Below, piece by piece: positions 1 through 6,828 of a stretch of DNA of 17,534 nt. Each line of letters opens with the position of its first letter. Position 1 is the stretch's first letter. A program made the translations under genes and the position numbers. Origin of the DNA: CAYJXJ01 sp964374095 (GTDB lineage Bacteria; Elusimicrobiota; Elusimicrobia; UBA1565; UBA9628); NCBI GenBank assembly GCA_964374095.1, contig CAYJXJ010000094.1, positions 1 through 17,534 on the forward strand, in the 5' to 3' direction. The notes beneath the pieces were generated by a model. That model was not told the origin of the DNA, made no database searches, and worked only from the letters and a program-made list of their open reading frames with translations.

Positions 1-1053
1 GTTCGACGAGGACGGCGACGGCAGCCCCCGGTAGGAACCCCGGCCGGCGCTGGCGTTGCTTTGAACGCCCTCGCGCCGGGCGGTGGTGGCATCGTAGAAA
101 AACTCGGCGAGGACGCCCCGCTCGACCATGGTCTTGGTCCGGGTCGGGCAACCCTCATCATCGTAGAGCGCGGTGGCCAGGCCGCCCCGGCGCCTGGGGT
201 CGTCTCGAAAGGTGACGAACGCCGAGCCGATCTTGGCCCCCATACGGCCGGCCAACAGGGACTTGCCGCGCTGGACCGAATCGGCGCAGAGAAGATCCGA
301 AACTAGGTCTATAAACTCCGGCGCCGCCCACGGATCCAAAACCACGGAGCGCCGGCCGCTCGGGAGTTTCCGCGCCCCCAGGAGCGCCGCGGCCCTCCAG
401 GCGCCCTCGCGCGCGACCCGCGTGAAATCCAGGTCCGCGGCCTTACGGCAGGCCTGATGTCCCGAACCGACCTGCACCTCCGCGCCCTCCCCCGCCAGCG
501 CCGAAAGCCCGATGGACGCCGAGGTCCCGCGCTCCCAGGACCGGACGCCGCGCGAATTATGGATCGCCGTCTCGCCTCGAGCCTCCCCGTATCCGACGCG
601 CATGACCTTGGCGACGCGTCTATCGGCCCGGCGGGCCTCGGCCTCGGCATCCCGGAGCTCCGGGATGACGTCGTCGAGAGCCTTCAGGAATAGATCCTCA
701 TCCCACAGAGAGGACTCCAAATCCGCGGCGATGCCGTCGACGCCTCCGGGCTCCGGCAAGCAGCGCATGGCATCGGGTTCCAAATAGGGCAGCTGCCCCT
801 TCACCCGGAGATAGAGCGCCTTGAGCCCCTCCATGTCGACTCTTCCCGAGCAGGCGAAGCCCATGCGGTCTCCGGCCAGCAGCCTCAGGCCCATTCCCTC
901 CGCGACCGAGCGGTGGATGCTCTCGAGAGCGCCGTCGCGCATCTCGATCCCGCGGTCCTCCCCGCGGGAGACGTAGAGCTCCGCCGCCAGAGACGGGTCT
1001 TGCGACCGGATCCACTCGATTCCTTCGGCGGCGATCTCCTGAATCGGGGTCAT
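1..1053 (-). CDS. pmbA: TldE/PmbA-family protease subunit, C-terminus cut by window edge
   Basis: An uninterrupted frame runs from ATG at 1053 to base 1 (351 codons), so the last hundred or so residues of a roughly 450-residue family lie outside the window. The N-terminal half has the family pattern (ELYVSRGEDRGIEMRDG, then SVAEGMGLRLL). The distal part has the PmbA-like stretches GKSLLAGRMGAKIGSAFVT, DDPRRRGGLATALYDDEG, VERGVLAEFFYD and NASAGRGSYRG. No HExxxH zinc motif, the mark of the TldD partner, is visible, so TldE/PmbA is preferred. In the known family TldD and TldE form a heteromeric metalloprotease that trims modified peptides. The start ATG overlaps the stop of the upstream miniprotein gene as ATGA, pointing to translational coupling. 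A TldD partner is not in the window. Confidence 0.85.
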   Translation of the reverse strand, partial: MTPIQEIAAEGIEWIRSQDPSLAAELYVSRGEDRGIEMRDGALESIHRSVAEGMGLRLLAGDRMGFACSGRVDMEGLKALYLRVKGQLPYLEPDAMRCLPEPGGVDGIAADLESSLWDEDLFLKALDDVIPELRDAEAEARRADRRVAKVMRVGYGEARGETAIHNSRGVRSWERGTSASIGLSALAGEGAEVQVGSGHQACRKAADLDFTRVAREGAWRAAALLGARKLPSGRRSVVLDPWAAPEFIDLVSDLLCADSVQRGKSLLAGRMGAKIGSAFVTFRDDPRRRGGLATALYDDEGCPTRTKTMVERGVLAEFFYDATTARREGVQSNASAGRGSYRGLPSPSSSN

Positions 1054-1274
1054 CGCGGGATTTGCAGGCCGGTGTATCCCATGTAGATGAAAAGCAGGCT
1101 CAACAGCAGGAAGAAAATTCCCCATTGGCGCCTCTGCAGCGCCATGCGGGCGTCGTTAAGCAGGTAGTCGCGGATGAACCGGATCAGGCGATGAATCAAG
1201 TCGGGACGGTAGATAGTGCCGGTGCCCAGCAACAAGAAAAAGACTCCGACGACGATCTTGGCCTCGGGGCTCAC
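1050..1274 (-). CDS. Small two-helix membrane protein of unknown function
   Basis: 74 residues starting with GTG, which overlaps the pth stop as GTGA; the end overlaps the pmbA start as ATGA. Two hydrophobic helices are evident, around residues 8-24 (IVVGVFFLLLGTGTIY) and 51-70 (WGIFFLLLSLLFIYMGYTGL). They are joined by a basic, amphipathic stretch (HRLIRFIRDYLLNDARMALQRR) of about 25 residues, which would probably be cytoplasmic. I do not recognise a family. The double overlap with real genes on both sides and the sharp hydrophobicity pattern argue that it is a true gene rather than chance. No catalytic motif is seen. Confidence 0.6.
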   Translation of the reverse strand: MSPEAKIVVGVFFLLLGTGTIYRPDLIHRLIRFIRDYLLNDARMALQRRQWGIFFLLLSLLFIYMGYTGLQIPR

Positions 1275-1846
1275 GCCGCGGCGCCGCCCGGAATCGAGGC
1301 ATTGAAGCGATCCATAGCCCGAGGCAGCCCCTCGCGCACCGCCGTCTCGACCGCTTCCACCGCATGACCCAGGACGCCGGCCAGCGACTTTTCTTGTTCG
1401 GCGGAGAATCGGGCCAGCACGAAATCCTCGGAGGGAACGCCCGCGGGCTGCGGCCCGACTCCGAGCCTTAGCCGGGGGATATCCGGAGTGCCGGACATGT
1501 CGATGACGGATTGCATCCCGCGGTGGCCTCCCGAGGAGCCGGAAGCCCGCAGCCGCAACCGGCCCAAGGGCAGGGCCACGTCATCGAAGCAGACGAGCGT
1601 CTCCCCGGGAGCGATCTTGAAATACCGAAGCGCCGCGGAGACGAACCGCCCCGATTCGTTCATGAAGGTCTCCGGTTCCCCGAGGAGAATGCCTTCGACG
1701 CGCGCGCAGCGCCCGAGCCCCTGAAAATCGCGCCATGACGCCCCCCCCGCCACGGCCTCCACCACTCGAAACCCCACATTGTGCCGGGTCCGTTCGTAAC
1801 GGGAGCCGGGGTTGCCCAAGCCGACAACGAAACGAAGCGACGCTAT
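1271..1846 (-). CDS. pth: Peptidyl-tRNA hydrolase (apparent AUA start)
   Basis: Pth cleaves the ester bond of peptidyl-tRNA released by stalled ribosomes. The signature motifs are present: GNPGSRYERTRHNVGF with the catalytic His, PETFMNESG, CFDDVALPLGRLRLR followed by GSSGGHRGMQSVID, and EDFVLARF near the end. The first canonical start in frame is TTG at 1819, but it would remove the conserved beta strand FVVG that precedes LGNPG. Reading upstream gives ATA at 1846-1844 followed by ASLRFVVGLGNPG, the usual family N-terminus, for 191 residues. AGGAGG lies about 10 nt upstream of that ATA, inside the rplY 3' end, and the ATA overlaps the rplY TAG stop. I therefore placed the start at the ATA. 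The family call is near certain; the start codon is an inference. Confidence 0.93.
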   Translation of the reverse strand: MASLRFVVGLGNPGSRYERTRHNVGFRVVEAVAGGASWRDFQGLGRCARVEGILLGEPETFMNESGRFVSAALRYFKIAPGETLVCFDDVALPLGRLRLRASGSSGGHRGMQSVIDMSGTPDIPRLRLGVGPQPAGVPSEDFVLARFSAEQEKSLAGVLGHAVEAVETAVREGLPRAMDRFNASIPGGAAA

Positions 1847-2586
1847 TTCTTCGCCGCCTCCTTTTCCTTCGCCGGAGGAGCCCCGGCGGCGGCCTTGGCG
1901 ATCTTATCAACCACCAACTTGCCCTCCTCGTCCTTCTTGCCTTTGGTCGAGGCGACCTCGGGCTCGGCGGCAGGAGCGACCTCGGCGCCGGCGACGGGAG
2001 CGGCGACTTCGGCCACTTCCACCTTGACCAGGGTGACGTGAGCCACGATATGGTCGGGGCTGTCGAGCACCTCGAGATCCTGGGCAACGGCGAGATCCTT
2101 CACCAGGAGGTGCTTGCCGATCTCGAGTTTAGAGACGTCCACATCGATGTGCTGCGGGATGCGCGCGGGAAGGGCCCGGATCGAAAGGTCGCGCAGCTCG
2201 ATTTCGAGCACGCCGCCCGCGAGCTTGACGCCGGGGGCCTCTCCCACGACGCGCAGGGGCACCTTGGCCGAGATCATGCGGCTGAGGTTGATGCGCTGGA
2301 GGTCGACATGGATGGGCCCGTCATGGACCGGATGGATTTGGAGGTCCTTGACGATCACGGTCTCCTCGGATTCTCCGACGCTCAGGCGCAGGATCGCGTT
2401 GACCCCGCCGCGCCGGCGGGCCGCCAGCAGATCCCGGGCCGAAAGCGTCACCTTGACGGGGGGCTTGGCGCCGCCGTAGATGACGCCCGGAATCTTGGCC
2501 GCGGCGCGGATGGCGGACAAGCTCTTGCGGGTGCCGCGGCCCTCGCCTTCCCGGATTTCGGCGACCAACTTGATTTCTTGCGTCAT
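1843..2586 (-). CDS. rplY: 50S ribosomal protein L25, general stress protein Ctc type
   Basis: 247 residues; binds 5S rRNA in the large subunit. Residues 1-95 form the L25 domain (EGRGTRKSLSAIRAAAKIPG, VIYGG, VIVKDLQIHPVHDGPIHVD). Residues 100-190 form the longer TL5/Ctc beta domain (VPLRVVGEAPGVKLAGG, then IPQHIDVDVSKLEIGKHL). From about residue 195 the protein becomes an Ala/Pro/Glu/Lys-rich disordered tail ending KEKEAAKK. The start ATG at 2586 has GAGG about 8 nt upstream. It follows prs by 14 nt and ends in TAG overlapping the proposed pth start. The prs-ctc-pth order is common in bacteria and supports the call. Confidence 0.95.
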   Translation of the reverse strand: MTQEIKLVAEIREGEGRGTRKSLSAIRAAAKIPGVIYGGAKPPVKVTLSARDLLAARRRGGVNAILRLSVGESEETVIVKDLQIHPVHDGPIHVDLQRINLSRMISAKVPLRVVGEAPGVKLAGGVLEIELRDLSIRALPARIPQHIDVDVSKLEIGKHLLVKDLAVAQDLEVLDSPDHIVAHVTLVKVEVAEVAAPVAGAEVAPAAEPEVASTKGKKDEEGKLVVDKIAKAAAGAPPAKEKEAAKK

Positions 2587-2600
2587 GGTTCGAACCTCGC

Positions 2601-3653
2601 TTAAATGAAAAGGGCGCTGATTGATTTTCCCTGATAGTTGCGGGCGATCGCCTCGCCCATCAGGGGCGCGATGGAGAGCACGCGGATCTTGCCGCCCTCC
2701 AAATGCCGTACCGGGATCGAGTCGGTGAGGATGAGCTCCTCGAGGCTCGATTGGACCACCAGGTCCGCCGCCCCGCCCGAGAGAACGCCGTGAACGCAGG
2801 CCGCGAAAACTCTCTGCGCCCCCATATCCCGGATCTTGGCGGCGACCTTGGTCAGGGTGCCGCCGGTGTCGACCATATCGTCGAGCATCACGGCGGTCTT
2901 GCCGTCGACGTCGCCGATGATATTGTACACGGAGGCCTCGTTGGGGCGGGGCCGGCGCTTGTCGACGATGGCCAGGCCGGCGGAGAGCCTCTTGGCGAAG
3001 GCGCGGGCCCGCTCCACCCCCCCGACGTCAGGGGAGACGATGACCAGTTCCGGGAGCTTCTTGTCCCGGATGCAGTCGAGGATGATGGGCGCGGCGAAGA
3101 GATGGTCCACCGGAATATCGAAGAAGCCCTGGATCTGAGCGGCGTGCAGGTCCATGGTGATCACCCGGTTGGCTCCGGCCGTGACGATCAGGTTCGCCGC
3201 GAGCTTGGAGGAGATCGGAACGCGCGGCGCGGTCTTGCGGTCGGCGCGGGCGTAGCCGAAATACGGAATCACCGCGGTGATGCGCCCGGCGGAGGCGCGC
3301 CTCAGGGCGTCCATCATGATGAGCAGTTCCATCATGTTCTCGTTGACCGGCCGGCAGGTGGGCTGGATGACGTAGCAGTCGCAGCCCCGGACGTTCTCCT
3401 CGATCTGGACGTTGATCTCGCCGTCGGCGAAGCGGCCGACCGCGGCGTGCCCCAAGTCGACGCCGAGGTACCGGCAGATGTCCTCGGCGAGCGGCCGGTT
3501 GGCGTTGCCCGAGAAGATCTTGAGCTGACGGAACTGCCGGGCTCCCCCCGCTTCCCGCGCCTGCTCCGTCGGCCTGGCCCGGGAAGCCTCCGCGAGGACG
3601 CCCTTCTGACGCTTGCTTCCCTCGCCGCCGGCGCGCATCGTCTGCCCCCTCAT
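2601..3653 (-). CDS. prs: Ribose-phosphate pyrophosphokinase (PRPP synthase)
   Basis: Makes PRPP from ribose 5-phosphate and ATP for nucleotide, His and Trp synthesis. Class I motifs: KIFSGNANRPLAEDI, GRFADGEINVQIEENVRG, PYFGYARADRK, the HAAQIQGFFDIPVDHL segment, SPDVGGVERARAFAKRL, the flexible loop KRRPRPNEASV, and the PRPP loop VMLDDMVDTGGTL. From KIFSGN on, the length matches the family. Upstream of that lies a basic, low-complexity extension of about 43 residues. The ATG at 3653 overlaps the glmU TGA as ATGA. A second ATG at 3638 is preceded by AGGGGG at 6 nt and may be the real start (345 residues). Either way the extension remains, because no later start codon precedes the conserved domain. 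Confidence 0.96.
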   Translation of the reverse strand: MRGQTMRAGGEGSKRQKGVLAEASRARPTEQAREAGGARQFRQLKIFSGNANRPLAEDICRYLGVDLGHAAVGRFADGEINVQIEENVRGCDCYVIQPTCRPVNENMMELLIMMDALRRASAGRITAVIPYFGYARADRKTAPRVPISSKLAANLIVTAGANRVITMDLHAAQIQGFFDIPVDHLFAAPIILDCIRDKKLPELVIVSPDVGGVERARAFAKRLSAGLAIVDKRRPRPNEASVYNIIGDVDGKTAVMLDDMVDTGGTLTKVAAKIRDMGAQRVFAACVHGVLSGGAADLVVQSSLEELILTDSIPVRHLEGGKIRVLSIAPLMGEAIARNYQGKSISALFI

Positions 3654-4447
3654 GTCCCGTTGGCGAGCTTGTTGACCTGGCGGGCCCGGGCGATGCCGAG
3701 CGCCGCCTCCGGGACGTCCTCGGTGATCGTCGACCCGGCGGCCACCCGGGCCCCCCGGCCGACCCGGACAGGCGCGATGAGGTTGACGTTGGAGCCCACG
3801 AAGGCCCGCGCCTCGATGATCGTCCGGTGCTTCTGATGGCCGTCGAAATTGCAGGTGATGGTCCCGGCGCCGATGTTGACGTCCTCGGCGATATCGGCGT
3901 CTCCGATATAGCTCAGATGGGGGACCTTGGAGCCGAAGCCCACCTTCGAGGCCTTGATCTCGGTGAAATTGCCGACGCGCGCCCGCGGCCCCAGGACCGT
4001 CTCCGGCCGGATATGGCTGAAAGGGCCGACGGCCGTTTTCTCCAATATCCGGCAGTCGGTCAAATGCGATATGCGGATGTCGCATGCGTTGCCCACCTGG
4101 ACGTTCTCGATATAGCAGAAGGGTCCGATCCGGCACTTGGACCCGATCTTGGTCTTGCCGCGGAGGATCGTCGACGGGAGGATCACGGTGTCGGCGCCCA
4201 CCTCGACGTCGGAATCCACGTGGGTGGAGGCCGGATCCTGGATGGTCACGCCCGAGAGCATCAGCCGCTCGAGGGCCCGGCGGTTGGCCACGCGCTCGGC
4301 GGCCGCCAACTGGATGCGGTTATTGACGCCGAGCACCTCCTCCGGGTTGGAGCTGACGCTGGCGTTGACGCGCCCGCCCTTGGAACGGACCAACTCGAGG
4401 ATGTCGGTCAGTAAATGCTCCTTCTTCGGGCCCTTGGCACCTATCTC
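3650..4447 (-). CDS. glmU: GlmU C-terminal part: acetyltransferase left-handed beta-helix, downstream of an in-frame amber codon
   Basis: In frame with the N-terminal part and separated from it only by TAG at 4448-4450. It begins EIGAKGPKKEHLLTDILELV, the end of the uridyltransferase domain, and contains GVNNRIQLAAAERV, whose Asn binds the uridyltransferase Mg2+ in known GlmU. Hexapeptide repeats follow (VILPSTILRGKTKIGSKCRI and onward). The acetyltransferase site is intact: PFSHIRPE, VGNFTEIKAS, PHLSYIGDADI with the catalytic-base His, and INIGAGTITCNFDG-like sequence ending NVNIGAGTITCNFDGHQK. If translated separately it would need a weak internal start (TTG near 4401 or ATG-less AUA). It ends in TGA overlapping the first prs ATG. 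The intact motifs suggest recent or bypassed interruption. Confidence 0.85.
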   Translation of the reverse strand, partial: EIGAKGPKKEHLLTDILELVRSKGGRVNASVSSNPEEVLGVNNRIQLAAAERVANRRALERLMLSGVTIQDPASTHVDSDVEVGADTVILPSTILRGKTKIGSKCRIGPFCYIENVQVGNACDIRISHLTDCRILEKTAVGPFSHIRPETVLGPRARVGNFTEIKASKVGFGSKVPHLSYIGDADIAEDVNIGAGTITCNFDGHQKHRTIIEARAFVGSNVNLIAPVRVGRGARVAAGSTITEDVPEAALGIARARQVNKLANGT

Positions 4448-5047
4448 CTACACGCCCGCCAACAGGGCCGCCATCTCGACGCAGTAGGCCCCGGAGTTGA
4501 CCTCCGTGATCAGGGCCTCCTTGGGGGAGGCCACCGACTCCTCGACGATGCGCAGGACCTCGCCCGAGGTGCCGCGCACGATCCGGCCGTAGCCCTTGGG
4601 GCTGGCGAGGCGCGCGGTCAGCAGCGTCACCTGCCCCTTTTGCTCCTCGTGCGCCCGCACCAGGGCCGAGAGGCTCTCGAACGTGAGCAGGGGGGTGTCG
4701 CCGCAGAGGACGCAGGCCGTCGCGAACTTCTTCAAGAACGGCAGCGACTCGAGGACGGCGTTGCCGCTCCCCAGGACCTGCCGCTGAAGGATGAATTGGA
4801 TGGGCCGGGTGATGCCGGTTTCCTTGGCGAGCCGCTGAATCTCCTTCTTGACGGCCTCGGACTCGTAGCCGACGACCACCCCGATGGCGGCGGGCTTGAG
4901 GGCGTTGGCGACCCGCAGTACGCCGGTAATCATGGGCCGGCCCGCCAGCGGGTGGAGGACCTTGGGAAGCGCGGATTCCATGCGCGTGCCTTGGCCGGCC
5001 GCGAGTATCAGCACCGCGAAGGAGCGCTGGTTGCGGGGATTGGTCAT
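4448..5047 (-). CDS. glmU: GlmU N-terminal part: UDP-GlcNAc pyrophosphorylase domain ending at an amber codon
   Basis: GlmU acetylates glucosamine 1-phosphate and then uridylates it to UDP-GlcNAc, the precursor of peptidoglycan and LPS. This part (199 residues) has LILAAGQGTRMESALPKVLH with the nucleotide-binding Lys29, GSGNAV, CGDTPLL with metal-binding Asp117, KGYGRIVR, EE at 169-170 and NSGAYC with Asn184. The start ATG at 5047 has GGAG 5 nt upstream. Codon 200 is TAG, and the same frame carries on through the whole acetyltransferase domain, giving 465 codons counted together, the usual GlmU length. Codon 200 lies in a variable segment before the LTD motif. One base change (for example from AAG, GAG or CAG) would explain it. 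Confidence 0.88.
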   Translation of the reverse strand: MTNPRNQRSFAVLILAAGQGTRMESALPKVLHPLAGRPMITGVLRVANALKPAAIGVVVGYESEAVKKEIQRLAKETGITRPIQFILQRQVLGSGNAVLESLPFLKKFATACVLCGDTPLLTFESLSALVRAHEEQKGQVTLLTARLASPKGYGRIVRGTSGEVLRIVEESVASPKEALITEVNSGAYCVEMAALLAGV

Positions 5048-5099
5048 GGTTCTCCGCCTATGTCCTTCGGAATCGAACCATTTCCTTCGGTCATGTCAT

Positions 5100-5170
5100 T
5101 TCCCAGGCCTGGACTCGAACCAGGAATAACGGATTCAAAGTCCGCTGTGATACCGTTTCACCACCTGGGA
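5100..5170 (-). tRNA. trnQ: tRNA-Gln, anticodon UUG
   Basis: A full cloverleaf folds on the minus strand. The acceptor stem is TCCCAGG with CCTGGGA (7 bp), the D stem GTGA with TCAC around loop AACGGTA, and the anticodon stem GCGGA with TCCGT around loop CTTTGAA. That loop puts TTG at positions 34-36, decoding CAA as Gln. The variable loop is TATT, and the T arm is CCTGG, TTCGAGT, CCAGG. The discriminator base is A and the 3' CCA is not encoded. It lies between spoVG and glmU in the same direction, probably processed from a shared transcript. Confidence 0.95.
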
Positions 5171-5176
5171 GTCGCA

Positions 5177-5200
5177 GCCCGAGGCCGTCAGGCCGAGGGC
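5177..5200 (-). other. Hairpin between spoVG and tRNA-Gln
   Basis: Two arms of 10 nt (GCCCTCGGCC and GGCCTCGGGC on the minus strand) pair at 8 of 10 positions around a TGAC loop, with a TC/TC internal mismatch. No T run follows, so it is not a standard intrinsic terminator. It could serve as a processing site ahead of the tRNA or a weak attenuator. Confidence 0.35.
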
Positions 5201-5209
5201 AATCCGTTT

Positions 5210-5512
5210 TCACTCTTCCGTCTCCCCGCGCGCAGCCGCGGCCGCGTGGGCGCCGGTCTTTTTTACCTCGTCGTGATAGCTGGCCAGGACCCGGTCCTCG
5301 AGGAGCTTTCGGAAAGGGACGTTGATCGGGTGGGCGACGTCCTTATAGGTGCCGTCGGGGAGCTTGCGCGACGGCATGCAAAGAATGAGCCCCTTGTTTC
5401 CCTCGATAATTTTCATATTGCGGACGACGAAACAGTTGTCAAAAGTCACGGTCGCAAAGGCCTTCAGCTTGTCTTCGTTGCGCAGATGGACCCGAATCTC
5501 CGTGATTTCCAT
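5210..5512 (-). CDS. spoVG: SpoVG-family RNA/DNA-binding regulator
   Basis: 100 residues, the usual family length. The N-terminus MEITEIRVHLRNEDKLKAF, the central TFDNCFVVRNMKIIEGNKGL and LILCMPSRKLPDGTYKDVAH, and HPINVPFRKLLEDRVL are typical. The last 15 residues form an Ala/Glu-rich tail. In other bacteria SpoVG binds nucleic acids and tunes gene expression; it is widespread outside spore formers, so it does not imply sporulation. It starts 4 nt after the ispE stop with no obvious Shine-Dalgarno sequence, which fits translational coupling. The ispE-spoVG-glmU-prs order matches many bacterial genomes. Confidence 0.95.
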   Translation of the reverse strand: MEITEIRVHLRNEDKLKAFATVTFDNCFVVRNMKIIEGNKGLILCMPSRKLPDGTYKDVAHPINVPFRKLLEDRVLASYHDEVKKTGAHAAAAARGETEE

Positions 5513-5516
5513 GGCT

Positions 5517-6404
5517 TCAGCCGTTGCAGGATGTCAAGAAAACTTGCCAGGGATAACGGCGAAGGAGCTTGAGGATCCTTTCCCCCTCGACGAAAGAGGG
5601 AACGAACCCGAACACGGAGGAGCCCGAACCCGTCATCCGCACCCCCCGCAGTCCCACGCGTCCCAAAATGTCTCGAACCTGCGCCACGCGGGAAAGGGCG
5701 GGCACGGCCGCCTCCTCCAAACGGTTGAAAAGGAGGCCTTCCCAGGCCGACAACGGCCTCCCTTCCCCCAAGCTCCGAGTCAGTTTATCAAGCTGGGAAA
5801 GCCTTGTCAACACGACGGGGCGGGGGGGGCGCGCCAGGCTCCGGTAGGCCTCCGCCGTGGCGATCCCGAAGCCCGGGTAGGCCAGGATCATATATGGAAG
5901 GCTCTGCCTGAGGCGAACCGGCCGCAGCCTGTCGCCGATGCCTTCCCCGATGCAGAACGGCGACGGCTGCATAAAAAATGGAACATCCGCACCCAACCCC
6001 CGGGCTATGCGGCGAAGGGTCTTGTTCCTGGCCGCGGATAAAGGCAATTCGTAGAGCTTCGTCAATCCCAAGAGGGCGCCGGCCGCGTCCGAGGAACCGC
6101 CTCCCAGGCCGGCGCCGACGGGAATGCGCTTGGTGAGCCGGATGTTGACCCCGAGATCCTCGTTGAAAGCCGCGCTGAAGGACCGGGCGGCCCGGCACAC
6201 CAGATTTTCGGGCCCCTCCGGCGCCGCTCCCTCGGGCTCGACCGTGAACTTGAGCCCCCGTCCCGGCGCGGATTCCAGCTCCAGGACGTCGTAGAGGTTG
6301 ATCTTGGCGAAGAGCGTCGCCAGGCGGTGGTAGCCGTCCGGGCGCTTGCCGGTCACCTCGAGGAAGAGGTTGACCTTGGCGGGGCACTGAACCCTCAGCG
6401 CCAT
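5517..6404 (-). CDS. ispE: 4-diphosphocytidyl-2-C-methyl-D-erythritol kinase
   Basis: GHMP-kinase-fold enzyme of the non-mevalonate isoprenoid pathway, phosphorylating CDP-methylerythritol. 295 residues, normal length. Visible motifs are PAKVNLFLEV with Lys10 and GKRPDGYH (residues 8-26), the ATP-binding glycine loop PVGAGLGGGSSDAAGALLG (about 95-113), LGADVPFF with the catalytic Asp140, and the C-terminal GHMP motif MTGSGSSVFGFV. It is the first gene of the left operon. The 5' side carries an imperfect 12-bp-arm hairpin at 6425-6454; I saw no convincing sigma70 promoter. Its presence shows that the organism uses the MEP route. Confidence 0.96.
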   Translation of the reverse strand: MALRVQCPAKVNLFLEVTGKRPDGYHRLATLFAKINLYDVLELESAPGRGLKFTVEPEGAAPEGPENLVCRAARSFSAAFNEDLGVNIRLTKRIPVGAGLGGGSSDAAGALLGLTKLYELPLSAARNKTLRRIARGLGADVPFFMQPSPFCIGEGIGDRLRPVRLRQSLPYMILAYPGFGIATAEAYRSLARPPRPVVLTRLSQLDKLTRSLGEGRPLSAWEGLLFNRLEEAAVPALSRVAQVRDILGRVGLRGVRMTGSGSSVFGFVPSFVEGERILKLLRRYPWQVFLTSCNG

Positions 6405-6424
6405 TCCGAGCGCCTAATAGTACC

Positions 6425-6454
6425 GGTATGGCCCGGGGACGACCGGGCTATGCC
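6425..6454. repeat. Imperfect inverted repeat in the ispE leader
   Basis: Arms GGTATGGCCCGG and CCGGGCTATGCC match at 10 of 12 positions around GGACGA. It lies 21 nt upstream of ispE. It could be a hairpin in the leader RNA, or the end of a repeat element; no T run is present. Confidence 0.4.
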
Positions 6455-6659
6455 TTGCACTTCCATTCCGGCATGGTCCGGCGCATGAAATCATCGCAGA
6501 GCGGGTTGCGATAGGGAACCACGTATGTGGAGTTTACTGAAGTATACGAATGTTATCAATCTTGGCGATAAACTGAGGCTCCAGCATGACCACCGGGTTC
6601 CAGGAAGATGCGGCGACCTCGAAGTCAAGAACCGGCCATTTTTGAAAGCTCATTTTTCG

Positions 6660-6683
6660 TTTACCTCCAGCGGTGGAGGTAAC
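6660..6683. repeat. Palindromic repeat A
   Basis: Nine-base arms TTACCTCCA (6661-6669) and TGGAGGTAA (6674-6682) pair perfectly around GCGG. Aligned with palindrome B (8870-8897), 18 of 24 positions agree and four of the six differences lie at mutually paired arm positions, so both copies keep their symmetry. This suggests a family of selected or mobile palindromes. It lies 10 nt upstream of a 39-codon minus frame. Confidence 0.6.
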
Positions 6684-6828
6684 CGTGGAATTATGGTTCA
6701 AATACCGTTGCTTTTCCGTCGCGCGGTCGCCATATTGAGGGGGTTGCCCAATCCGTGGCCACGTCAACGCATGAGTACCCGGTGGCCATGTTAGAGTCTC
6801 GATAAACTCACTACACCCGGCCCAGAGG

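Larger units (their letters stand above)
6405..6828. other. Intergenic stretch without a convincing gene, partly low-GC
   Basis: Between the kinase stop and the ispE start. It holds the hairpin at 6425-6454, a palindrome at 6660-6683, and an AT-richer section around 6520-6720 unlike its surroundings. Two minus-strand reading frames might be decayed gene ends: one from ATG near 6650 (MSFQKWPVLDFEVAASSWNP and on, about 39 codons, stop near 6534), and one ending near 6452 with VVPYRNPLCDDFMRRTMPEW. Neither is recognised and neither has a clear ribosome site. The look is of an eroded insertion or gene remnant, but this is inference. Confidence 0.5.

Noticed and set aside
2601..4136. A 511-residue prs fusion with a long N-terminal domain
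   Set aside because: The extra sequence is the glmU 3' end read in the wrong frame; the real prs start is at 3653 or 3638.
4448..4450. Genome-wide reassignment of TAG
   Set aside because: rplY, nnrD, the secreted-protein gene and the 88-codon gene all end sensibly in TAG.
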